This document shows positions 1 to 5,318 of a DNA stretch of 6,944 bases, in pieces. Made by a program: the position numbers and the translations under genes. Location: assembly GCA_017880715.1 (NCBI GenBank), contig JADGRT010000159.1:1-6944 (forward strand), given 5' to 3'. A model generated the notes under the pieces. It was not told where the DNA came from, did not search any database, and saw nothing but the letters and a program-made list of their open reading frames with translations. The first letter of the stretch is position 1. Each line of letters opens with the position of its first letter. Source of the stretch: Verrucomicrobiia bacterium (GTDB lineage Bacteria; Verrucomicrobiota; Verrucomicrobiia; Limisphaerales; UBA1319).

Positions 1-47
1 TCCCGAAGGGACGGCTGAGAATCGCCAGCTCAGCCGTCCCTTCGGGA
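1..47. repeat. Perfect 19-bp inverted repeat (hairpin)
   Basis: The arm at 1-19 (tcccgaagggacggctgag) is the exact reverse complement of 29-47, around a 9-nt spacer at 20-28. Either strand would fold into a long, GC-rich stem. There is no T-tract after it, so it is not a textbook intrinsic terminator, although a stem this strong at the 3' end of a transcript entering from the left could protect RNA or stop transcription. The element may extend beyond the left edge of the window. I read it as a dispersed palindromic repeat, REP-like in size; that class is inferred from the structure. Confidence 0.85.
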
Positions 48-69
48 CTCAACCGTCGATCCGTCCGCA

Positions 70-114
70 CCCGGCGTTGAAACGCCGGGCTATTTTCAAA
101 AGTCCCTCCGGGAC
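70..114. repeat. Two adjacent short hairpins in a repeat region
   Basis: Positions 70-77 (cccggcgt) pair with 82-89 (acgccggg) around a 4-nt loop. Positions 102-106 (gtccc) pair with 110-114 (gggac) around a 3-nt loop. The second stem shares the gtccc/gggac theme with the longer hairpin at 1-47, which suggests that 1-114 is one compound repeat made of related modules. Translation of the stretch gives a low-complexity, arginine-rich peptide, typical of repeat DNA and not of a gene. Confidence 0.6.
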
Positions 115-163
115 AAAAACAAGGCCTCCGTGCGGCCCCTATAACTCAAATCCTAGTGGCATT

Positions 164-183
164 GGACACGATGTCCGCGCTCC
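164..183. repeat. Half copy of the 5180-5249 dispersed repeat
   Basis: The 13 bases at 171-183 (atgtccgcgctcc) are identical to 5237-5249, the outer part of the right arm of the inverted repeat between the two sugar-related genes. The bases before them (ggacacg against ggacaaga) are also similar. No matching left arm is visible upstream, so this appears to be a solo arm or a decayed copy. The stretch also contains a small palindrome of its own, ggaca-cga-tgtcc (164-176). Confidence 0.55.
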
Positions 184-218
184 GAAAAACCTGAGCAGCC
201 TAATTTCAGGGCTGCGAA

Positions 219-234
219 TGGCATGCCGCTTGCT
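219..234 (+). promoter_or_regulatory. Sigma-54 (-24/-12) promoter candidate
   Basis: The sequence TGGCATG, four bases, then TTGCT matches the sigma-54 consensus TGGCACG-N4-TTGCW at all but one of the conserved positions. The invariant GG (220-221) and GC (232-233) are separated by exactly 10 bases, and a run of T follows (234-238). Transcription would start near 245, giving a leader of about 49 nt before the ATG at 294. It would drive the metallo-hydrolase gene and would need an NtrC-type activator. No enhancer site could be recognised. The match is seen directly; its use in the cell is inferred. Confidence 0.6.
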
Positions 235-293
235 TTTCTCGAAAATCAAGTTAACTATGCTATCGAGGGTTTCGCTAGCGTCGGTAGCGTCAC

Positions 294-1076
294 ATGGATG
301 CTCACTTGCTGAAATGTTATGGGGTGGGAGACGGATGGCCTTGCGCCAGCCGCCATCATTCCTCGTTTCTGTATCGCTTTGGCAAGGTGTCCATCCTGCT
401 GGACTGCGGCGAACCGGTCAGCGGCAGTTTCAAAGCGTCCGGGCTGGACTACGACACGATCGACCGCATTTTTTTATCCCATCTGCATTGCGATCACGTC
501 GGCGGTTTTTTCATGCTGATGCAGGGCTTCTGGCTGGAACAGCGCCAGAAGGATCTGGTGGTGCACCTGCCGGCGGACGGCATCAAGCCCATTCGCCAGA
601 TGCTGGATGCCTCCTGCATTTTCGACGAATTATTGGCGTTTCGGCTGCGGTTCGAGCCGTTGAAAGCCGGTCAGCCGGTAGTGACGCATAACGTGAAAGT
701 GACACCGTTTCCCACCTCGCACCTCGACAGTCTTCGGCAGGCGTTTCAAGCGCAGTATCCCCAGTCATTCGAGGCTTTTTGTTTTTTGCTGGAGTCGGAT
801 CGGACCCGGGTGGGGCACAGCGCCGACATTGGTTCGCCGGAGGATCTGGCCCCGCTGGTGGAGCAACCGCTGGATTTGCTGGTATGCGAAATTGCCCACT
901 GCAAGCCCGATGATCTGTTCCATTTCCTGAAGGGTCGTCCCATCAAACGCATCCTGTTCATGCACTTGGCGCGTCGAGCCTGGCTCAATTTGGAGGAGAC
1001 GCGTGCCCAGGCGTCCAAAATCCTGGGGTCCATTCCTTTCACGTTTGCCCACCCGGGCGAGGAGATCGTGTTTTAA
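294..1076 (+). CDS. MBL-fold metallo-hydrolase, ribonuclease Z-like
   Basis: This is a 260-residue cytoplasmic protein of the metallo-beta-lactamase fold, close to the RNase Z/YhfI-type branch. The N-terminal beta-strand and glycine motif are GVGDGWPC (residues 10-17). The zinc-binding signature is SHLHCDHVGG (62-71), with H63, H65, D67 and H68. Further likely metal ligands are H143 (TSHLDS), D178 in GHSADIG (174-180) and H224 (LFMHLAR), and EIAH (199-202) matches a conserved strand of this group. The length fits a compact single-domain hydrolase. No signal peptide is present. The ATG at 294 is preferred because a stop lies in frame at 285-287 and the conserved core begins about 10 residues later; no good Shine-Dalgarno sequence precedes it. 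A sigma-54 promoter lies 60 bp upstream, suggesting conditional expression. The substrate is unknown: RNA, a phosphodiester or a small ester are all possible. The fold is certain, the function is not. Confidence 0.92.
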   Translation: MDAHLLKCYGVGDGWPCASRHHSSFLYRFGKVSILLDCGEPVSGSFKASGLDYDTIDRIFLSHLHCDHVGGFFMLMQGFWLEQRQKDLVVHLPADGIKPIRQMLDASCIFDELLAFRLRFEPLKAGQPVVTHNVKVTPFPTSHLDSLRQAFQAQYPQSFEAFCFLLESDRTRVGHSADIGSPEDLAPLVEQPLDLLVCEIAHCKPDDLFHFLKGRPIKRILFMHLARRAWLNLEETRAQASKILGSIPFTFAHPGEEIVF

Positions 1077-1088
1077 CTTCTGGCTTGG

Positions 1089-1130
1089 CAGCGCGTTTAA
1101 GACCTCCATCATCCTGAATCCGGCAGTTCC
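1089..1130. repeat. Possible left remnant of the 6334-6459 repeat
   Basis: Twelve bases at 1089-1100 (cagcgcgtttaa) are identical to 6334-6345, just before the left arm of the downstream copy of the repeat. The following 30 bases match only weakly (a shared tcca a few bases on). Because the right part of the same repeat reappears at 1228, this may be the left end of an interrupted copy. The 12-base match alone is thin evidence. Confidence 0.35.
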
Positions 1131-1227
1131 AACCGCGAAATACGCCAAATACGCTAAAGAAGAAAGAGTTGAACGGATTAGGACTTTCTCCCGTTGGGTT
1201 TTCGCGTGGTTCGCGTTTTTCGCGGTT
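1131..1227. repeat. 97-bp imperfect inverted repeat of ACCGCGAAATACGC type
   Basis: The left arm starts aaccgcgaaatacgcc (1131-1146) and continues with a second, similar unit, aaatacgctaaag. The right arm ends gcgtttttcgcggtt (1213-1227), and its reverse complement begins aaccgcgaaaaacgcga. Each arm carries two or three degenerate 9-bp units (variants of cgcgaaata), so the element is both a tandem and an inverted repeat. Translation gives a repetitive AKYAKYAKE-like peptide, the usual sign of this repeat class being mistaken for a gene. It lies between the convergent ends of the metallo-hydrolase and the kinase, where a hairpin could end transcripts from both sides. Confidence 0.7.
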
Positions 1228-1301
1228 ATATCTTCGGAAACCAAGATTTATTTTGAGACTCCTCACGTCGTCTCCTACTTTATTAACGGGCGGTTAGCCG
1301 A
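1228..1301. repeat. 74-bp dispersed direct repeat, copy 1
   Basis: This stretch matches 6386-6459 over about 74 bp in the same orientation. The last 48 bp (1254-1301 against 6412-6459) agree at 44 positions, including tgagactcct and acgtcgtctcctactt. The first part is more diverged but shares tcttcg and tttatt. The inner segment can itself pair (gagac with gtctc). The repeat overlaps the end of the histidine kinase gene: its TAA stop is at 1294-1296 (tta on the plus strand), inside the repeat. The corresponding position in copy 2 is also a minus-strand stop. Confidence 0.8.
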
Positions 1302-3024
1302 CCGGGAATTTCAGCAGAAAGGTGGCGCCCTGTCCCGCGCGGGAATTCACCTTGATAGTGCCGCGGTGGGCTTCGACCACCCGGGCCACGATGGCCAGGC
1401 CCAGACCGGTGCCCTTGGATTTGGTTGTTGCCAGCAGGGAATGGAATAATTTTCGTTGCTGGTCCGGCTTGAGGCCGCAGCCGGTGTCCTTGAATTCCAC
1501 CTGGATGTGTTTGGGCGGTTGGGAGCGGCGGGATGGGCGTTCCGCGCGGGTTTGGATGGTCAGGGTGCCGCCTTGGGGCATGGCCTCGCTGGCGTTGAGA
1601 ATCAGGTTCAGGAAGGCCTGCTCGAGTTGGGTGGCGTCGGCCATGAGTTTTGGCAGGCCGGGCGCCAAATGGGTGACGAGTTCGATGTTCTGGTGGCGCA
1701 GCTTGTGGCGGATTAAAAGACGCAAATCGTCGATCACCTGATTCAGATCCACCGGTTGGAGGACCGGTTCGGTATGGCGAGCGAAGTCGAGGATCTGTTC
1801 GACGATGCGATTGAGGAGATCCATTTTTTCGCCGATGACCCGCACATCGCGCGCCCGAAGATCCGCTTCGGGGAATCGCAAGTCGAGCGAGTGGTAGAGC
1901 ATTTTCATCACCGTGAGCGGATTGCGGATCTCGTGCGCAACTTCGGCGGCGAGCAGGCCCAGGGCCGAGAGTTTTTCACCATGGCGCAACTGTTCCTCCA
2001 TATCGACGACCTGCTCGTACAACCTGGCCTTTTCGATGGCGATGGCCGACAGATCCGCCAAGGCGCTAAGAATGCGGATTTCTTCGTTGGAGAAAACGTG
2101 CAAGTCGGCGGTGTAAACGCTCAGGGCGCCGATCGCTTGTCCGCGAAAGACCAACGGCACGCTGAGCAGCGAAACCAGGCCTTCCTGGCGGGCGACCTCC
2201 ACGTTTTGATAGCGCGTGGAAACCTGAACGTTCTCCACTTGCAAGGCTTTTTGGCGGCGGATGAGAACGCCCAACAGACTGTCGTTGACGCCCAGCCGCG
2301 GTTTGCTCAAGTAAGCAGGGCCGGCGCCAAAGCTCGCGCGCAAATCGAGCCACTCCCGGCTTTCGTCCAGCAGCAGCAGCGAACACATTTTGGCCCGCAT
2401 GAGCTGGCACGTCTCGCGGGTGACGGCGCTGAGGGCATCGTCGAGATTGATCGTCGAATTGATGGTTTGTCCCACCTTCACCAGCGATTCGAACAGCCGG
2501 GCCTTGAGGCGCAATTGCTCGTAAAGCCACGCGTTATGGATGACCCGCGCGGCCTGAAAGGCCAGGTCCTGGAGCAGTTTTTGATCGTCGGGCGTAAAGG
2601 CGGCCAGTTCATCGGAATCAACGTTAATGACGCCGCGCACCTCGCCATTGACCTCCAGCGGCACGGCCAACTCGGAACGGGCGGACGGCCGCACCCGGAT
2701 ATAACGCGGATCCCGCCTGACATCGTGGACCAGCGCGGGCTGTCCGGTGCGGGCCACCCAGCCGGTGATGCCTTCGCCCGCCCGCAGTTTTAGCTCGCCG
2801 GCTTGGGGTGGGAGTCCGTGCGAAATTTCGATTTCCAGAAAGCCGGTGGTGGGATTGAGCAGGGCAATGGAGCCGCTCGTGGCCCGCATCAGCCGCACCG
2901 CTTCGCTGAGAATCAACCGGAAAGCCTCGCGGGGTTCCAGCGTGGAATGGATGACCTGGCTGACCTGATGCAGCAGCGACAGCCGTTCGTAACGGGTCTT
3001 TAACTCATCCAATTCGTCGTTCAC
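1294..3024 (-). CDS. Soluble sensor histidine kinase, GAF-GAF-HisKA-HATPase
   Basis: This is a 576-residue kinase without membrane segments, so a cytoplasmic sensor. Two GAF domains (about residues 25-165 and 190-335) should bind small ligands or nucleotides, and short helical stretches link them. The dimerisation/phosphoacceptor domain has EVAHEIRNPL with H364. The ATPase domain shows the N box NLILNASEAM (473-482), the G1 box DTGCGL (513-518) and the G2 box GTGLGL (538-543). This arrangement resembles the NtrB/AtoS/ZraS class, which usually partners NtrC-type sigma-54 activators; no receiver domain is attached and no response regulator is in the window. The start is GTG at 3024-3022, six bases after a GGAG on the minus strand, and it overlaps the stop of the upstream XdhC gene as GTGA. 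The two are therefore cotranscribed and probably translationally coupled. The C-terminus ends inside a dispersed repeat. The signal sensed is unknown. Confidence 0.93.
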   Translation of the reverse strand: MNDELDELKTRYERLSLLHQVSQVIHSTLEPREAFRLILSEAVRLMRATSGSIALLNPTTGFLEIEISHGLPPQAGELKLRAGEGITGWVARTGQPALVHDVRRDPRYIRVRPSARSELAVPLEVNGEVRGVINVDSDELAAFTPDDQKLLQDLAFQAARVIHNAWLYEQLRLKARLFESLVKVGQTINSTINLDDALSAVTRETCQLMRAKMCSLLLLDESREWLDLRASFGAGPAYLSKPRLGVNDSLLGVLIRRQKALQVENVQVSTRYQNVEVARQEGLVSLLSVPLVFRGQAIGALSVYTADLHVFSNEEIRILSALADLSAIAIEKARLYEQVVDMEEQLRHGEKLSALGLLAAEVAHEIRNPLTVMKMLYHSLDLRFPEADLRARDVRVIGEKMDLLNRIVEQILDFARHTEPVLQPVDLNQVIDDLRLLIRHKLRHQNIELVTHLAPGLPKLMADATQLEQAFLNLILNASEAMPQGGTLTIQTRAERPSRRSQPPKHIQVEFKDTGCGLKPDQQRKLFHSLLATTKSKGTGLGLAIVARVVEAHRGTIKVNSRAGQGATFLLKFPVG

Positions 3025-3938
3025 GGCTCACTCCATTCCGCGCGTTTCTGGATGTACTGTGCCAGGATGCTTACGGCAATTTCAGGCACGCTTTGCGCCT
3101 GGATGGGCAGACCCACGGGACAGGCCACCTTGGCCAATTCGGCCTCGCTGGCAATGTGGTCCTCCAGCAACTGGGTGAATAGGGTCCGGGCTTTGCGCTG
3201 GCTGCCAATCATGCCCAGAAAAGCGAAGGGTTGGCGAATCCAATGGCGCAGGACCAGCGCGTCATGCCGATGGCCGCGCGTGACCAGCAAACCGAAGGTG
3301 GGCGTGGTCGGAAGCGGTTCGGCGAGCAGTTTCTCCCAGTAACCCACTCGGAATCGAGTGGCGGCCGGGAAGTAGCGGTAATTGGCGAGCGCGGGGCGGT
3401 CATCGAACACCGTGACCGCAAAATCAACCTCGAGCGCCAGGGGAGCCACGGCTTGGGCGATGTGTCCCGAACCGGCTATCCATAAGCCGCAGGGCGGTTT
3501 CACGGTTTCCTGGTAGAGCCAGTCCGTCGGCGATGCGTCGGCCCAGCCGATGGTGAAATCCGGACGCACGCCCCAGGTCAGGGCCGCGCCACCGGTCGCC
3601 AGGGTATGCCAGATTTCCACCGCCTGCGCCGCCTGGGGCAGGATTAATCCACTAACGCTTCCGCCGCAGATCAGGCCGTCGTCCCAACCGAAATCGTGAT
3701 CCAACAGCAGTTCGAAGGTAGTGGGCGTTTGAGTTTGCAGGGCGCGCCGCGCGCGGTCCTGAATTTCCGCCTCGAGACAGCCGCCGCCCAGGGTGCCCAC
3801 CATGCGGCCATCGGCAAAAAACAACGCCTTGGCGCCCCGTTTTTGCGGGCTGGATCCTTGGGTGGCGGTGATAATGCCCAGGGCGAAGGGCTGGCCTTCA
3901 GCCAAAACCGCCGGCAACTGTTCGTAAAACCGCGGCAT
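3021..3938 (-). CDS. XdhC/CoxI family molybdoenzyme maturation protein
   Basis: This is a 305-residue protein with both halves of the XdhC family. The N-terminal XdhC_CoxI domain has TQGSSPQKRGAK (26-37), GGGCLEAE (51-58) and CGG (91-93), whose cysteines C54 and C91 are typical. The C-terminal Rossmann domain has GSGHIA (156-161), DDRP (179-182), TRGHRHD (220-226), GMIGSQRK (242-249) and CPVGLPIQAQ (273-282). Family members bind the molybdenum cofactor, promote its sulfuration and insert it into xanthine dehydrogenase or related hydroxylases. No such enzyme is in the window. The ATG at 3938 is the only reasonable start because an in-frame stop lies at 3950-3948, four codons upstream. There is no Shine-Dalgarno sequence and the upstream bases are AT-rich. 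It is the first gene of a pair with the histidine kinase, overlapping by 4 bp; the pairing with a kinase is unusual. Confidence 0.93.
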   Translation of the reverse strand: MPRFYEQLPAVLAEGQPFALGIITATQGSSPQKRGAKALFFADGRMVGTLGGGCLEAEIQDRARRALQTQTPTTFELLLDHDFGWDDGLICGGSVSGLILPQAAQAVEIWHTLATGGAALTWGVRPDFTIGWADASPTDWLYQETVKPPCGLWIAGSGHIAQAVAPLALEVDFAVTVFDDRPALANYRYFPAATRFRVGYWEKLLAEPLPTTPTFGLLVTRGHRHDALVLRHWIRQPFAFLGMIGSQRKARTLFTQLLEDHIASEAELAKVACPVGLPIQAQSVPEIAVSILAQYIQKRAEWSEP

Positions 3939-3949
3939 AAAATCGAATT

Positions 3950-3979
3950 ATTATTAACCGGGAGGTTAACAGAGGACAA
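3950..3979 (-). promoter_or_regulatory. Weak sigma-70-like promoter candidate for the XdhC gene
   Basis: Reading the minus strand, TTGTCC (3979-3974) could be a -35 box and AATAAT (3955-3950) a -10 box with an 18-bp spacer. Transcription would begin about 5 nt before the ATG at 3938, so the message would be almost leaderless. That agrees with the missing Shine-Dalgarno sequence. The -35 match is only 4 of 6, and promoter rules in this phylum are poorly known. Confidence 0.25.
3954..3969. promoter_or_regulatory. Palindrome ttaacc-ggga-ggttaa, possible operator
   Basis: A perfect 6-bp inverted repeat with a 4-bp spacer lies between the divergent XdhC and DUF1080 genes, 16 to 31 bp upstream of the XdhC start and overlapping the candidate promoter. 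This is a typical place and size for a repressor dimer site. Palindromes of this size also occur by chance, and no regulator is encoded next to it. Confidence 0.3.
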
Positions 3980-4075
3980 GCCCGTCGGCAACTTATGTCG
4001 CGGACTCGCAACATTTGGGGCTGGATATGCGTCCGGGTTTGTGGTTTTAATGCGCGGAAATCGTAAACCGACTTT

Positions 4076-5143
4076 ATGAAAATGAATGGCTCGATGGCTT
4101 CTTCGGCCGTGGTTTCCACCCTGGTCATGTTCGGCTGGCTCGCCAGCAGTTTGTCTTCCACCGGTTGGGCGCAGCCCGATCCCGACTGGCTGCCGCACGA
4201 TCGCAACCGGCCCCAGCCGACCGTGATCGAACCCGCCACTCCCAGCACCCAGGAGCAGGTTGGCAAGGCGCCGTCGGATGCCACGGTGCTTTTCGACGGC
4301 AAGGATCTTTCGCCATGGGCCAGCATGGACGGCACCCCCACCCAGTGGATCGTCAAGGACGGATACATGGAATGCGTCAAGGGCAGCGGCTATATTCGGA
4401 CGCTGCAGAATTTTGGCGATTGCCAGTTGCACGTCGAATGGGCGGCGCCGGTGCCGCCGGTCGGAAACAGCCAGGGGCGCGGCAACAGCGGCGTCTTTCT
4501 CGGCTTGGACCGCTATGAAGTCCAGGTGCTGGATTCCTACAACAACAAAACCTACGCCGACGGTTCCGCCGGCTCGGTGTACTGCCAGTATCCGCCGCTG
4601 GTCAATGCCAGCCGCAAGCCGGGCGAATGGCAGGTTTACGACATCATCTACACGGCGCCGCGTTTCCAGGCTGACGGCAAGGTGGCGTCGCCGGCGCGCC
4701 TGACCGTTTTCCATAACGGCGTGTTGGTGCAGAATAATGTGGAGTTGACGGGACCGACCGGCTGGCTGGGCCGGTTTCCCTACCAGATGCACCCGGAGAA
4801 ACAGCCGATCTCCTTGCAAGACCATGGCAATCCCGTGCGCTATCGCAACCTTTGGGTGCGCGAACTAGGCAAGCCGGGCAAGAAAGAATTCACCCTGGCG
4901 GATGCGTTGCTGGACCGCTACCCGGGCGCCTATGAAAGAGGCAACGAAGTGACCAAGGAAAACGGCCAGTTGGTGCTGAAGTTCAACGGCGTGCGGTTCG
5001 TGCTATTCGCGGAATCGCCAACGCATTTCTTCGCCAAGAGCACCGATGTTCAGTGCGAGTTCAAATCGAACAGCGAGGGCAAGGTGGAAAGCGTCACGGT
5101 CGGGGTGGGCGAAGACGGCGGCCAGGTGCTCAAGAAAAAGTAA
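4076..5143 (+). CDS. Secreted DUF1080 (3-keto-disaccharide hydrolase) protein with extra C-terminal domain
   Basis: This is a 355-residue exported protein. Residues 1-32 look like a Sec signal peptide, with hydrophobic core at about 11-27 and likely cleavage after GWA (30-32). The DUF1080 domain, a concanavalin-like beta-sandwich, spans about 68-264: VLFDGKDLSPW (71-81), RGNSGVFL (135-142), YEVQVLDSYNNKTYADGSAG (147-166), PGEWQVYDIIY (182-192), LTVFHNGVLVQNN (209-221) and ISLQDHGNPVRYRNLWV (245-261). Members characterised elsewhere cleave 3-keto-glycosides. Residues 270-355 (LLDRYPGAYERG and a beta-rich tail) are not part of DUF1080 and resemble a DUF3471-like lipocalin module, a weaker call. 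The start is ATG 4076, with ATG 4082 as alternative; an in-frame stop at 4064-4066 limits it, and no strong ribosome site is seen. It is followed on the same strand by the TIM-barrel gene, with 175 bp between them. Confidence 0.9.
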   Translation: MKMNGSMASSAVVSTLVMFGWLASSLSSTGWAQPDPDWLPHDRNRPQPTVIEPATPSTQEQVGKAPSDATVLFDGKDLSPWASMDGTPTQWIVKDGYMECVKGSGYIRTLQNFGDCQLHVEWAAPVPPVGNSQGRGNSGVFLGLDRYEVQVLDSYNNKTYADGSAGSVYCQYPPLVNASRKPGEWQVYDIIYTAPRFQADGKVASPARLTVFHNGVLVQNNVELTGPTGWLGRFPYQMHPEKQPISLQDHGNPVRYRNLWVRELGKPGKKEFTLADALLDRYPGAYERGNEVTKENGQLVLKFNGVRFVLFAESPTHFFAKSTDVQCEFKSNSEGKVESVTVGVGEDGGQVLKKK

Positions 5144-5157
5144 CCTCCACGCGGAGG
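5144..5157 (+). terminator. Short hairpin just after the DUF1080 stop codon
   Basis: cctcc-acgc-ggagg forms a 5-bp GC stem with a tetraloop immediately after the TAA at 5141-5143. No T-tract follows, so it would be at best a weak or attenuating structure between the two co-directional genes. Confidence 0.2.
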
Positions 5158-5179
5158 GGTGCAACTTGGAAGGTTATTC

Positions 5180-5249
5180 GGAGCGCGGACATTCCTGTCC
5201 GCTTTGGCGTTGACCAGAACGAAGAGGCGGACAAGAATGTCCGCGCTCC
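5180..5249. repeat. 70-bp inverted repeat with 23-bp arms
   Basis: The arm at 5180-5202 (ggagcgcggac, then attcctgtccgc) is the reverse complement of 5227-5249 at 22 of 23 positions, around a 24-nt spacer. Outer bases gcaactt (5161-5167) and aagttgc (5259-5265) also pair, possibly extending the element. It sits between the DUF1080 and TIM-barrel genes and would form a strong stem in their shared transcript. Half of it recurs at 171-183. Such ggagcgcggacat repeats are widely dispersed in Verrucomicrobiota, from general knowledge. Confidence 0.8.
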
Positions 5250-5307
5250 AAAAGCACAAAGTTGCCAATGTTCGAAACCAGTAAGTTGCTTCCCACGCAG
5301 AGCGAAT

Positions 5308-5312
5308 AAGGA
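5308..5312 (+). promoter_or_regulatory. Ribosome binding site AAGGA for the TIM-barrel gene
   Basis: AAGGA lies six bases before the ATG at 5319, a good Shine-Dalgarno position. It supports this start and includes the twin-arginine signal in the protein. It is the best ribosome site among the plus-strand genes here. Confidence 0.65.
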
Positions 5313-5318
5313 ATCACC

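Noticed and set aside
230..261. Sigma-70 boxes TTGCTT and TATGCT upstream of the metallo-hydrolase
   Set aside because: The spacer is 20 bp and the -10 match is poor; the sigma-54 motif overlapping the first box fits much better.
276..291. Direct repeat tagcgtc at 276-282 and 285-291
   Set aside because: Only seven bases with a 9-bp period; too short to separate from chance.
1..293. CRISPR array or tRNA in the left non-coding region
   Set aside because: The repeats are palindromes of different sequence and size without regular spacers, and no cloverleaf could be drawn.
77..691. 204-codon plus-strand frame overlapping the metallo-hydrolase
   Set aside because: It begins in hairpin repeats, has no family motifs and overlaps a gene with a full zinc-binding signature in another frame.
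1003..1449. 148-codon plus-strand frame across the repeat cluster
   Set aside because: Its middle is the translation of the 97-bp repeat (AKYAKYAKE...) and its ends are shadows of the flanking genes.
1756..2793. 345-codon plus-strand frame opposite the kinase
   Set aside because: It is antisense to a gene with all kinase boxes; rich in charged residues without any recognisable domain, as expected for GC-rich shadow frames.
3671..4825. 384-codon minus-strand frame across XdhC, the intergenic region and DUF1080
   Set aside because: It overlaps two well-supported genes in other frames and shows no domain of its own.
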